The notes beneath the pieces were generated by a model. The model was not told the DNA's origin and searched no databases. It was given only the letters and a program-made list of their open reading frames with translations. Of a DNA stretch of 64,000 bases, positions 21,954 through 33,483 are shown piece by piece (position 1 is the stretch's first letter; each line of letters begins with the position of its first letter). This stretch comes from Chlorokybus atmophyticus. Its lineage: Eukaryota > Streptophyta > Chlorokybophyceae > Chlorokybales > Chlorokybaceae. Location: NCBI GenBank assembly GCA_009103225.1, contig RHPI01001037.1, positions 1,326,588 through 1,390,587 of the forward strand, given 5' to 3'. A program made the position numbers and the translations under genes.

Positions 21954-22985
21954 CTACTGACGGCGCTGCGAGTCGCGAACCGAGAAGATGATGGCCTCCT
22001 TCATGCTGTTCATTAGCAAAGGGACATCCACCATGACGTCTCTCAATGGCCCTGACAGTGTGTACGGGTATCACAACATGACTCAATGATGCATGTGCGT
22101 GTGAAGACGTCAGTGCACACCCCTAAGCAGGCAAGCAGGCAAAACCAGAAGTGAAGCCACTTGTGATGACAGTTGACCCAAAAGTGATAAAACATGAAGC
22201 CAGCGGCATGGCGGCATGCACATGCGCACACCAACACGTCCTAGTCCACTTGCATGCAAGCCTTCGTACCTTGTCGTTGTTTCACAACGTACAAGTTGTT
22301 TTCGTCCAGGCGCGCGATGATGTCCACAACGGGCAGGATGTCGCCTTTCTTGGAGGTGCCTAACAGCGTCAGCTGCACGCCGTCATCCAGACGGTCAACC
22401 TTCAACGCCAACGACAGTGGGAGGTTTTTGCCAGAACTGTCATCGAAGCGAAATGACAAAAGGCAAGCGATGTGCGTGTCGTGTATGCAAAACCACTGTA
22501 CCAACCACCTTTTGTGGTTGTTGCGACAACAGCACAACAGCACCAAGCAGCTTGCTTACGAAGTCAGGGTTGAGGCCCACTGCCACATCTTCTGGTTAAA
22601 CACTTCCGGTATGACGTCCTTGGGTATCTCAGCTCTTCCAATGACCTGACACCGCACCACGCATGTGTACACCATGCATGCAAGCCAAGCAGCCACCTTG
22701 CTGCATGTAAGTAGATAGTCTTACCTTCGACTCTTCTTCCTCGCTTGTGGTCACCTGGCATGCTGCTCTCAACGCACCTGCTGGCGCTCTCCTCCTCAGC
22801 AGCCTGCTGTTTGCAGCAGGCAACTGGCTCTGCCTCCAGGAGCTAGCAACATGCACACGCGGCTGCGGAGCAGCCACAGCTCCATTCCTCCTCAACGACA
22901 AAGACGGAACCACAGACGAACCTGCCGTCACCACCACCACCACCGCCGCTGCCGCCGCCGTCACCATGCTGCCAACCACCAGCAT
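21954..22985 (-). CDS. Small plastid protein, DUF7148-like
   Basis: Four exons: 22985-22725, 22645-22560, 22436-22270 and 22051-21954; phases agree, about 203 residues. The leader starts MLVVGSMVTAAAAAVVVVV and continues Arg/Ser/Ala-rich to RRAPAGALRAACQ, a probable transit peptide. The conserved part has EIPKDVIPEVFNQKMWQWAS, LPLSLALKVDRLDDGVQLTL, a basic KKGDILPVVDII strand and an ending GPLRDVMVDVPLLMNSMKEA. The pattern of a QWA helix, LPL...LKVD strand and a GPL..D..P...MxSL/M helix resembles an uncharacterised plant chloroplast family that I recall as DUF7148; the assignment is from memory. Function unknown. It converges toward the RIQ gene and diverges from the CCR4 gene, whose ATG is 537 bp away. 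Confidence 0.75.
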
Positions 22986-23522
22986 GCACAAGCGTGATCC
23001 CTGGTACTGATGCTCAACGCGTTCACTGATCTAAGCTGGTCCATATAATCAAATGTTCACTGAGTATGGTGATCCAGGTGGGAGCCACACGTGCGGCTGA
23101 GATCGGCTCGTGTGCGGGTTTTCCCCGGCGCATTAGGGTTTCCGCAGCCGCTCGGTTAGGGTTTGCTCCTGCCTTTTGGCTCCGTGCGCGCGCTCGCATG
23201 GGCTGACGTGGAGGCAAGGCCGGCGGCGGCGGAAGACGAAGAGGAGCAGGTTGTTGCCGCCGTCGAGGACGAGGCGGAGGAGGTGGAATGCTACGGCTGT
23301 AAGAAAGCGGGGTGCCGTCATGGAGTCGTCTTGAAGTGCTCGGTGCGATGGAGATTTTTCCGCAGGCGGCGCCGTGCGACCCTGGTGGTTTGCGGCAGGG
23401 GTAGTGGCCTGGTGGTTGTGGGAGTGGTTGGGGTGCTTGGGTTGTAGCGGTGTAGGGGAGGCGAAAAGGGCGGCGGTGGAGCTGGTCGGGAGGATGAGGT
23501 GGTGGTCAGGCGCGACGGCATC
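22986..23522. promoter_or_regulatory. Divergent promoter region with two telo-box-like motifs
   Basis: Between the starts of the DUF7148-like gene (minus) and the CCR4 gene (plus). TTAGGGTTT occurs at 23133-23141 and 23156-23164, 15 bases apart. These match the plant telo-box core (AAACCCTAA on the other strand), usually found near transcription start sites. The stretch 23200-23500 is GC-rich and probably CCR4 5' UTR; it is open in one frame but has no recognisable domain. Confidence 0.5.
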
Positions 23523-26496
23523 ATGCTGAACGTGCTGCGGGTGCAATTCCCGACTGACCCGCCCATTTGCGGTTGCGAGATCACGCCGTACGTGCTTGTC
23601 CGCCGCCCGGACAACTCCATCCTTGCCGACGACGGTTCTGAGGAGAACACTATCGACGGCTTCTACTTGCAGTCGCGATGGTGAGTCGCCTACGTGCTGG
23701 TTCTTCGTCGCTCAACATATCTGCACTCTCCGCATGTTGTCATGCACAGGAAATTCCGTTATCAGCTGGTTTTTGAGCTCCGCAATGCGTTGTTCTGGTA
23801 GTTGCACTCGTTGAGTGCAAGTGTGCAGATCCACCTGCTGCCATGTGTTGCAGCCGGTCAGGTTTTGAGCGACATATTCAGATCTTGGGTCTCGTGCATG
23901 GTGGTGGGAAATGCACCGCGTTTGTTAAATCAAAATTCAGGGAACATGAGCATGTTCAGTCGTTCAGTGGTTGCTTGCGGGACCCAGGTATCTCAGCACA
24001 TGTGCAGTGGGGGCAAGGGTTGGCATCAACAGTCGAACACACATTGGGTATGCATTGCAAGATGTGAAACGTCACTTGCAATAAATCATTGCAACTTTCA
24101 TCTTGTACATACACCACAACAATGTCATAAAAGTAGTTCTCACCTAGCAGTTATAGTTGCGGCAAGATTTGCATGCATTGTCTGCGGTGTCTGCAGTTTT
24201 CACGCGACTGTACGTGCTTTGCGTTGCAGTGTTGTTGCTACTTTGTGAACGCTGATGTGGTCTCAGGTATCGCTCATTGGGGGACAAGCGCACTCCCATG
24301 TGCAGTGTACATCGAGGGGAGCCTGCGCAGCTGCAGTGCATTTTATGTGTTAAGGCTGGAGTTCCTGAAGCGAAGTCGTATCATTGCTCCACTGATTGCT
24401 TTCAAGCAGCATGGCGTACTCACAGGACTCTGCACCTGCGCTCACAGGTATTACAGCGCTGTTGTTGATTTCAAGAAAGCATGTATGGCACGTTTCTTGA
24501 CAACGTGTGTGTAGGCAAATGGTGCACGAGAAAATGGCCATGAAGATGGCAATACGGCACCAGAAGGAAGCACGCAGATAAGCACACCGCCAAGGTTCAA
24601 CTCGAGCGCAAGCTCCTTCAACGGCAATTCAAACAATGTCTTATATGGCCCCCGTACTCCCGAAGTGTCAGGCATTCAGTGGGTGGAGATAGGACACTCC
24701 CGTACCTACACTCCAACCGAAGATGATGTTGGACACATGCTGAAGTACGAGTGTACGCCGTGCGATGCCAACACCAATGTGCCTCACTCTTCGAGGGGCA
24801 ACTCCTTGGTCACTGGACGGGTAATCCAGGCTCCTCAACCCATACCAAGGCGAATGATCAATGTCGCAACTATGGAGAACAGCGATGCCGCCTTGTCGGA
24901 AAGCTCTTTTACTGTGATGAGCTACAATGTGCTCGCTGACTTATATGCCAACACGGAGATGTATGGTTATTGTCCATCGTGGGCTTTGTCATGGTCATAT
25001 CGCAAGCACAACCTGCTGCAAGAGCTTCTTTCTTACCAAGCGGATATCCTATGCTTGCAAGAGGTGAGGCTTTGCAACACCTACCTCCGCAATCATAGTA
25101 TCACACTGGCATGGTTGGTGGAGTACATCTGCATCTGGTAAAACAGCCACGCAAGGTTAAGCTAAGCGGTGATGCATTGTTAACTGCTAAAGTGGTTGAC
25201 TTGGTAGGTGCAAAGCGATCACTTTGATGACTTCTTCGCACCAGAGCTGTTGAAGCGAGGGTATACAGCAGTGTACAAGAAGAAGACAGCAGAGGTAGGT
25301 GACTGAGTTTGCCTGCCAAGAAACCTGATCTTCATAGGTGTTGTATGCTGCGAGTCCCGCTTTACTGAACTGGCTTGCTGCAGGTGTATACTGGCACCGC
25401 CTATGCTATCGATGGGTGTGCAACTTTCTTCCGGCGGGACCGGTTCGCATTGGTCAAGAAGTATGAGGTGTGCTTGGCATGTCATATCTAGGCTGTGTGT
25501 CACATGCACAGATGTGAGCACGTTGCTGTAGACATGCCGACAACGCTGCATATGGTCTGTTGTATTTTCCAGGTGGAGTTCAACAAGGCAGCTCTGTCAT
25601 TGTCAGAAGCGCTAGGCCAGGCTTCTTCAAAGAAGGCAGCTCTCAACAGGTTGCTCAAGGATAATGTTGCGCTCATTGTTGTGCTGGAAGCGCTGGAACC
25701 ACCTGATCCAGAGGCCGCTGTTGCTGGCAAACGACAGCTTATATGCGTGGTGAGTTAGAGAATAGCTGCTGATATCTCAGACGCAGCTTTATCTAGTACC
25801 AGGCCCTAGGTCACATGTTGCATGTCAAGAGTACTCATGTTGCTGTGCTCAGGCTAATACGCACATACATGCCAATCCGGAGCTGAAAGACGTGAAGTTG
25901 TGGCAAGTGCATACATTGCTAAAGGGCTTGGAGAAGATTGCAGCAAGTGCAGACATTCCAATGCTTGTGTGCGGCGACTTCAACTCCATTCCGGGATCGG
26001 CCCCTCACTCTCTGCTGGCAACTGGGAGAGTTGATGCTGCACATCCTGAGCTGGCCACTGACCCGCTAGGCATACTGCGCCCTGCTTCCAAGCTTCATCA
26101 CCAACTGCCCTTGGTAAGCTGTTGTATCGGCAGTGCGTCTGCGCTGTGGATTCCAGTTGTGCGAATCTGTGTGTTCAATATAACATTGCTTTGTTCATCA
26201 CGCAGGTCAGTGCGTACTCTTCATTTGCAAAGTCGAACAGCCCCAGCATTCCAGAGTCACAGCGGCGCATTATGGACCCAAACCGACAAGAGCCGCTGTT
26301 TACAAACTATACAAAAGACTTCATAGGTACTCTGGACTACATTTTTTATACAGCAGATTCGCTGCTGCCGGTTGCGCTACTGGAGCTGGTAGAGGAGGAA
26401 CAACTAGCCAAAGACACAGGGATGCCAAGCCCCAGCTGGTCATCAGACCACATAGCGCTTCTAGCCGAGTTCAAGTACAAGCGCTTGAGGCGATGA
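23523..26496 (+). CDS. CCR4: CCR4-type poly(A) deadenylase (CCR4-NOT exonuclease subunit)
   Basis: Eight exons: 23523-23680, 24267-24447, 24515-25063, 25208-25294, 25384-25467, 25573-25749, 25853-26113 and 26206-26496; every phase agrees, 595 residues. The N-terminus MLNVLRVQFPTDPPICGCEI and PYVLVRRPD, then a cysteine/histidine-rich MYND-like knot (CSVHRG, QCILC, YHCSTDCFQAAWRTHRTLH), is the layout of plant CCR4a/b. The endonuclease/exonuclease/phosphatase domain follows: FTVMSYNVLADLY, DILCLQEVQSDHFDDFF (catalytic Glu), THIHANPELKDVKLWQ, MLVCGDFNSIPGS, GTLDYIFYT and the final SDHIALLAEF (catalytic Asp-His). It shortens mRNA poly(A) tails in the cytoplasm, usually within CCR4-NOT. The leucine-rich-repeat region of yeast Ccr4 is absent, as in plants. 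Confidence 0.95.
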
Positions 26497-27437
26497 CCAG
26501 GCGCGCAGGGCTGTTGTCTACCAATCTAGTAGAAGCAGTTTTCAAATTATCAGGATGCAAGATTTGTGCACCGCCCCAGAATGGGCAACTGCATAATCGC
26601 TCGGTAACAGTAAGCCAGTGACAATGCGTCGCATTGCCGCTGACTTGCAAATGCACTGCGAGCACTCGCAGATGAACTGTTGATACATGGTCGTTCAGCT
26701 GGTTCAAGTTCTGCCATGATGTCCCCAAGGTTGCACTGCTGCAGTTGTGGCCTTTGTGACTTGCAGATTGCTACGTGCTGCACAGAAGTTTCGTGCGCCT
26801 TGCTCTGGCTGACCAGTTACCTCACAGTTCATCTGTGGCTTTATATTGATAATGTTAGTAGAGGTCAGCCCACAGAGGTTATAGTAACTCCCGACAGTGG
26901 CGGCAGCAGTCTTCTCGTGAAACAGTTTTCAAACTTCCATCAACAGTTGACACGCGTATCTTGCGCACAAGCAAGAAGTGAAAATGCAAATCACTTACAC
27001 ATAAATGAAGTAGCAGTCATAAAGGGGATCTTTTTAATCATCATCATCATCGTCATCATCATCATCATCGTCATCATCATCATCATGCGATGGTACACTT
27101 CAAGTAACTACAGCTCACTACGGTGGCCAGCAAGTCTGTGCACGCTAACCCACACAACTATGCACATACATTTTGGTGTTGAGCAAGCAACTATTGGCCA
27201 GTAAACAAGGGGACACTTCCGAGCGCGGGGTTGTCTTTGCAGCGCTCTAGCTGGGATTGCCACCACTGCTAGCATGTGTTTTCACTACTTTGTGAAATAT
27301 ACACAAATTGCTATAATCACTGCTTGTGTCCGCATATGTCGTGATGCTGGTCATGTCGCCGCAGACACTGGACTGCATGTATGGCACAACACACAGCATG
27401 AAGCTCCAGCATGAGACTTGCAGAGTCTGAAATGCAA
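26497..27437. other. Spacer between convergent genes, with an (ATC)n microsatellite
   Basis: This holds the 3' flanks of the CCR4 gene and the S28 peptidase gene. A trinucleotide repeat of ATC/GTC type spans 27037-27086. No coding segment is supported. Confidence 0.6.
27037..27086. repeat. (ATC)n microsatellite
   Basis: About 16 ATC/TCG-type triplets, nearly perfect. Confidence 0.95.
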
Positions 27438-30253
27438 TCACGACTTGAAGCTGTTCTGTGACTTCTCCGACAACCACCTTGCCAGGTGTGTTTCAAACTG
27501 CGGATGACAACCATTCAATCAACAAACCAAGGTGACAAGGCAGAAACAATGGCAAACTGTAACAACTGTAACAACTCTGTGATGTTGATACAATCATGGT
27601 ACACAAACCTGCTGGCGGCAGTGTGTCAACTGAGGTGGATCTTGCAGCTGCGGCGCGTGCAGATCCATGCAGTGACCGCAGTTGTCGCACTCTACGAAAC
27701 AGTACGGCTCGTGCGCGCCTGGCGACCTGCACGAAGGCACAATGTGTCACAGCTTGGAACGACACAAATTCACTGAGAGGGAGGAGGAGACAATTGAACC
27801 AACCTACTTGGTAACGCTTGCCCATTGCCAGGGATCGTCACTGAAGTCGGTGAAGAATATGTTTGTCCCGTTGGGCGTTGCTCCACCATATTCCTGTGAC
27901 CAGAAATTAACATTAGCAGCAACCTTAGCAGCAGCGTTTGCATTTCTTACGACATCCTTGTGTAAAACGTAACCAAGTGGTGCTGCAACAACAGTACTGT
28001 GTAGAATATATATAAGGTTTGTGACGTATGCTATTGTACACTAGCGCTGTGTTTGGAGCCATGAGTACATGCCTGATTTGTCTGGCGTGTGTTTGGTGTG
28101 GCGTCTTTGCCGAAGATGTCCGTGCACTGTTTGAAGTGGTACACCAAGTCCACGACGTTCGAGCGCACACTGTTGCGCTTGGGAGCTGTCTGGAAGTAGG
28201 CAAGCTGACTGCACTTCTGCCACCGCCAGCTGCGCGCAGACGGCTGCCACCTGCAAACCAACAACACAGATGCACTGATAGTGCAAACATATGCATGATC
28301 ACAGTTGTGCTCCACCATTGTAATTGTAGCATGTCGCTCAACATGGTGCTGTTTATATCAGTTGACTTTAAACATGCTTGCAGTTGTTAGCCTCATACCT
28401 TTATCAGTGCAATCAATGCTAAGAAAGGCACCATACCTTTTGCGATCTGTCATCAAGCAGTTGGTGTCGTAGAAGCAGCTTTTGCCAAAGCTAGCACCCC
28501 AGAAGGTGTTTGTGAAGCTTGCAAAAGCTGTCACCAGGATCTCTCGGGTCGCGTTCCTCAGAAAAGCACCGTGCTCTTCCAGATAGTTGCAGAGGGTCTG
28601 TCCATACAAGATGATAGACATTGCTTCATCAAATTGATGTTGCTGTAAAAGAAGCCACTCACTGGCGCTTACCGCTTTTTGGCTGTATTGGATGGCCATA
28701 GCAGCAGAGTCGGCAAGCATGTAGAAGAAGTCAGCAGTGCTCAGATCGGCAGCGCCAAGCAAGCCCTTCACAGCTTCGCCCTGGCCTGCTTGCACAAATC
28801 AACATCACGGTTATGCACTCCAACACACTTACAAACCAACATGCTCATGACCAGGCCATTCATCCCTGCACCTTCTGCAATGGCAGCCTCAAACGCAGCG
28901 GTAATGCGCTGCAAAGCCTTTCCACAAGTTAAGCCGGCAGCTCGAAACACCTGCATTGATGGTCATTAGTGCCCGTGTATACGATTTAAGACATATTTAG
29001 TGCTGTGCTAACTGCGTTGAAGTCCAGTGCCTGGCGGTCAAAGTCTGTGTATTCCAGGATGGCATTGACTACGCCCGAGCTTGATAGGGAGCCCGCAGTA
29101 TAATCTGGGTACTTGAGCCTGAACCTGCACCAATGTACTCTGTAAGTAGATACACTTGCGTTGCCATGCAGCAGCAGGTGAAGGCCACGTTACCATGCTG
29201 ATAAGGCTCCAGCATAGCTACCGCCGAAAGTGAACCACGTAACATTTTTCACTGCAACCATTGTGACAAAGATGGGTGCGTTATAAACAACTACCTCAGC
29301 CATACAGTGCATATAGGAAGTGTGCTCGAGTGCATATGCGCCAACGAGCAATACCACAGTACATAGCATGCCATTGAAGTAGTCGATAAAGACCGCAATG
29401 TCCGCAAGCGCTTGCTGCGTGTTCAAATACCTGCATGACATACATTAGTTACAACAAACACAAGCTGAGAGATGGTTAGCATAGCTTGCAGCAGGAGTGT
29501 GTACATGAGGTTGTCGACAGAGAAGTCATGTCCGGGCACGGATTCGCCATAGAAGCGATGCTCAAGGGTGACCATCATTGCCTGGTGCTTCTCGGCCAGC
29601 ACCTCAATAAAGCCTCCACCCACACCTCCCAACGGCCCCTCACCACCTACACGATAACACGCATAACAGCAACACCCAATTTCCCTTAGCTACTTTCCAC
29701 CGTGTGGGATGGAGCAAGCAGCAGACAACTGTACATGCAAAGTAAGTGTAACATTGATGGCTGACCTATTTGTAGGAACACAGGCCCAGTCACAGGGTTC
29801 CAATGTGTCTCGTCAACATAGTACTTCTGCCTGAAGGTAGCCTGCATGCGTACATGGCCATCATCAGTTCACGGACGCCGTAGCACAGTCTGTTTCACCG
29901 GGCTGTTGAGCATGCAAGTGTGTCGCTCCGCTTTCAATGGCAGTTTGTATATTGTGACCTTGGCTTGAAGCTACATCACTACAAGTTATCATGCAATGCA
30001 ACTGTGCGTCAGTCAAGCACCTTGGCATTGCTGAAGTGGTCCAAGCGCTGCACGAAGTACTTCTTCACTCCAGCGTTGGGCAGCAAAGCTGACAACAGCG
30101 CGACGGCAAGCACAATCTGTCAAGGAAGGTCCCAGAAGCAAAGCACACAGCGCATGAACCACGTTGTCTGTGTTGACTCACTGTTGTATTGACACTCTCA
30201 CTCTTCTTCTTACTGACCTGACAGCTGGGCGCCAAGCAGTCCGCCCCGCGCAT
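27438..30253 (-). CDS. Serine carboxypeptidase, family S28 (prolyl carboxypeptidase/DPP2-like)
   Basis: Thirteen phase-consistent exons: 30253-30218, 30116-30021, 29841-29766, 29646-29505, 29430-29363, 29251-29194, 29124-29013, 28950-28872, 28785-28437, 28250-28073, 27893-27808, 27726-27609 and 27497-27438. The start MRGADCLAPSCQ joins a hydrophobic IVLAVALLSALL core, a signal peptide. The mature protein starts with YFVQRLDHFS, then QKYYVDETHW, GPVFLQIGGEGP, LEHRFYGES, and the nucleophile motif FTFGGSYAGALSAW. Near the C-terminus are GTNIFFTDFSDDPWQWASV (charge-relay Asp region) and ECDNCGHCMDLH (catalytic His). The enzyme should cleave after proline in the secretory, lysosomal or vacuolar route. 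The intron at 28072-27894 seems to start with GC rather than GT. Exon 9 contains an in-frame 30-base segment bounded by intron-like ends. Confidence 0.93.
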
Positions 30254-30906
30254 GTTCCGGCAAGGTGTCCAAGGCAAGGCCTCCTGCAACTCCTCCACCA
30301 CCGATCACAACAACAACCACAGCGAGCGATACCGGCAGCAGCTGCTGCCACCGCCGCCCCCGTGACATCGCCGCTGCGAGCTAAGCTAAGCGAAGCCAAG
30401 CTCAGTCTAGCACTCAACAGCTAGCTCTGACGCTGTGAAGCGACCTATACATGTAGCATCAAAGCCGAAAAGCAAGCTGCTCGCTTTGGTTGACTCAAGG
30501 TGGGCGCCTCTGCAGCAAGCAAGCTAGCGAACAGGGTGATTCGTTGAGCTCTAGAGCAGATTTACCACTGAGCTAGCATGCTGTGCTGCCAACATGCATT
30601 GACGCTGAGCTGCACTTGCCCAGGCATGTATTTTGCAGGATGCCAGCATGTGAGCAAGCCACCAACAAACGAGAAACAAACTGACAAGCCGAGAGAAAGT
30701 AGTTGGTAGTTGCCTACTTGAAGCATGAGCTTGGCACCTTCCCAGTTCAGGATGTGAATGTGTGCTCCAAGCTGGTGGCGATGGTGTGGACGGCGGGGGC
30801 GGCGGCGGCGGCGGCGGTGGTGGTGGGCGGTGGGAGTGGTGCTGCTGGTGCTGGGGCTAGGCATAGGAGAGCGGGTGTCACTGTTAACGTGAGCGGTGAG
30901 GCTCTC
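30254..30906. other. Divergent spacer between the S28 and Nudix genes
   Basis: This should carry both promoters. The right third is GC-rich with (GCG)n near 30797-30820 and is open in the Nudix reading frame from an ATG at 30781, so the Nudix protein could start there instead. A sequence resembling an A box of a tRNA gene lies at about 30560-30580 on the minus strand without a good partner. Confidence 0.45.
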
Positions 30907-32655
30907 ATGCGGCAGCGCAGCATGATGCTGATGGCTGCCGCTTCGCAAATTGTCGCTGTGGCCGGCTGCTCAAGAAGCGTGAGCATGCGGCCAAGCGTAT
31001 CGTCCTCCTCCTCGTGCTCAGCTTCACCGTCGGTGTCGGGATCTGTCTCCGGATCGCCGCCTGGCAGGCTGGTGTCGTTGGTCAGGTTAGCCAGGCCGTC
31101 CTGGCAGCCTCCTGGCAGCTCTCACAGGCGAAGCAGGTGCACCGTCTGCTCAGCAACGCAGTCATCTCAACAGCTGCCTCCCAAACCGGTATGCAGCAAC
31201 ACTGCACAACCTTGCTGCCGTGCGCTCCGATCTCCATGCTCATTGTGCGTAGTTTTGTATTTGTAAAGCAGTACTGGGCAGCACCATGTGCCGATATTTT
31301 TCCGCATGCTTAACAACCACCTCTAGACGTGCATGTCACCTAATCCGACGTGACTGCATGTGTACGGCCTGCAGCTCAAGTGCATGTATGAATCAGTAGT
31401 CAGCAGTGTATAAGAGATAGTATGCTAGATTAGTGTGTGGCAAGCACACTCTCTATCAAACACTAGATACTGAAGTGCAACTCTTTGACACAGTTTGTTG
31501 GCTATGATCAGAATTTGCATCACAGAGACGGCGGAGCATTTGTTCAAATGTGCAGTTACTCAGTCGTTTGAGTGCCCACACTGCATTTGCTCTCAACATG
31601 GAAGGAAATCTTGGCATCAGGCTGCATTGGTGGGAACTGGCAATCACACCGTGGCGTGTTTGCACAGGCCAGCTTGCAAGCCGTGCGGTTCTGCTCAGCA
31701 TGCGGCGCAGCAACGGAGCTTGCGATACCCCAAGACGAGCACAACTGGCGGGCAGTGTGCACGGGATGCGGTCGCATCCACTATCAGAACCCCAAAATGG
31801 TCAGTCGAGTCTTGCTGTTGGGTCTGTTACCTGCACGCAATGACCCGCGTGCACACATACAACCTCACTGACATGCCTGTTTCACACAGGTTGTCGGTTG
31901 TATTGTAGAGACAGAAGGCAAGGTGTTGCTTGTACGGAGAGCTATAGAGCCATGTTACGGCATGTGGTAAGTGGCTTGCAATGCTGCAGCTTCTGCGCTG
32001 TTCCTCAAGTTGTAGCATTGATGTTGGTATGTCAAGGACGCTTCCAGCTGGGTACATGGAGTTGCATGAGTCAAGTGCAGAGGGTGCAGCACGTGAAACG
32101 CTCGAAGAGGCATGTGCGCATGTGAGGGTAACAGCGCCGTTCATGCACTTGGACATTCCTCACATTGGTCAGGTAAGATGCACATGCAATAAGCTTATGT
32201 CAAACGATCAGCAATGAGTATATATTGTGAACCCGTGTCAACTTGTAGCGCAGGCGTACATCATTTTTAGGGCTTCCTTTGTGGACCCCAACTTTGCTGC
32301 CGGCACCGAAAGCCTCGAGGCAGTGCTGTTTGACCTGAGTAGCATACCATTTGACAAAATCGCTTTCTCAGCTGTGCGAGTCACACTACAACAGGTGAGT
32401 CACATTGTGCTAACTCATCAATGACAGCAAATTGACGTGTGCATCTCTGTGGCAGTATGTGGCGGATGTGGCAGCGGGTCATTTTGGCATGCACCATGGC
32501 GTCATCGACAAAAGGTATGTCTGCTGCATTATGTGTTGGTTCTCCAATGTCTTGATCCAAGATACTGATTGCAAGTGTTGTGCGACAGGCCTGGCGCGCA
32601 TCCGTCCGACGCGAATGGGTTTGTTGTGAGGGATTTATTGTTAGTGCCTGGGTAA
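30907..32655 (+). CDS. Plastid Nudix hydrolase, NUDX23-like (FAD/ADP-ribose pyrophosphatase)
   Basis: Seven exons: 30907-31188, 31668-31799, 31890-31966, 32037-32172, 32254-32394, 32456-32514 and 32589-32655, total 297 residues with this start (ATG 30781 is an in-frame alternative). The leader is very Ser/Arg-rich ([16 protein letters not shown] and later SSHRRSR), fitting a transit peptide. A zinc-ribbon-like segment follows: [13 protein letters not shown] and [14 protein letters not shown]. Then [17 protein letters not shown], and the Nudix box [20 protein letters not shown]. The usual Gly after EEx is Cys (EEACAHV). [32 protein letters not shown] and [15 protein letters not shown] complete the family pattern. 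Plant NUDX23 is a plastid FAD pyrophosphatase controlling flavin level; the same role is inferred here. Confidence 0.92.
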
Positions 32656-33483
32656 CATGTTGCTCTGTTGGACAAACTTTCTGTGTACATTTCGTAGAGT
32701 ATGTGTATGTAGTACTGCAACGCTGAAGTTATAACATGTCAAGTGAGATCATGCCATGTCTGTCTTCTTGCGGGCACCAGAATAACTTCAGAAATGCTTG
32801 CATGTTGAAGACCACAAGGCGTTAAGCGCAGCATGCATATAATGCAATACGAAAAGCCTGAGCATGTTGGCACAATGTTTGTTGCATGCAGACAGCAACC
32901 TGTGCCATCACCATTCTGTTGCAACAATGACGTACACATGTATGCCCCCCTGCATGCACAGCACATAGCGCACTTGATGTAGTGAGGAGGCCCGGGGTGT
33001 CATTGAAGATGCTGCTCTGTCTGCTGGTGTGGTGAGTGTTGACATGGCTGGTTGCTGAGCGTGTTGTGTCCAGTGCGTTGTACACCCTATGTTTATGTAG
33101 TAAGTGTTTCCTCATATACATCAACCAAGACTAATAGCAGGCTGATCCACTGTATACGGTATGAGAGACATGCAAGCTTGTGTATGTACAAACTTGTAAC
33201 CACCAGACTGCTGCACTGCCACAGGCAATGGTGGAGCAAGTAGCGCCGTCTGCAGAGGACAGCATGAAGAATCGCCGATTGCTGAATTACACTTGAGGGT
33301 GCAGGTACTGGTACTTGTACAGGTCATGTAGGAGACCTTCATGATCTAACATTGACAAGGGCAATGCTCTGTGTTGGCACGGTGTCGTGCTGAATGCCAG
33401 TTTGAAGCAGCCCGGGTTCTTCGCGCGGTGGTGGTGGGAAGGGGGGAGCTCAACAGCGGTGCTTGGCCAGCGCCTGTGTTGCA
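32656..33483. other. Spacer between convergent Nudix and F-box/ankyrin genes
   Basis: AT-balanced DNA with 3' flanks of both genes. No coding segment, RNA gene or clear repeat was identified. Confidence 0.5.

Noticed and set aside
30535-30600. tRNA-like A box (TAGCTCAGTGG) on the minus strand
   Set aside because: A weak B-box-like GTTCGCTAG follows, but the arms do not pair into a cloverleaf. It might be a decayed tRNA-derived element; not enough to call.
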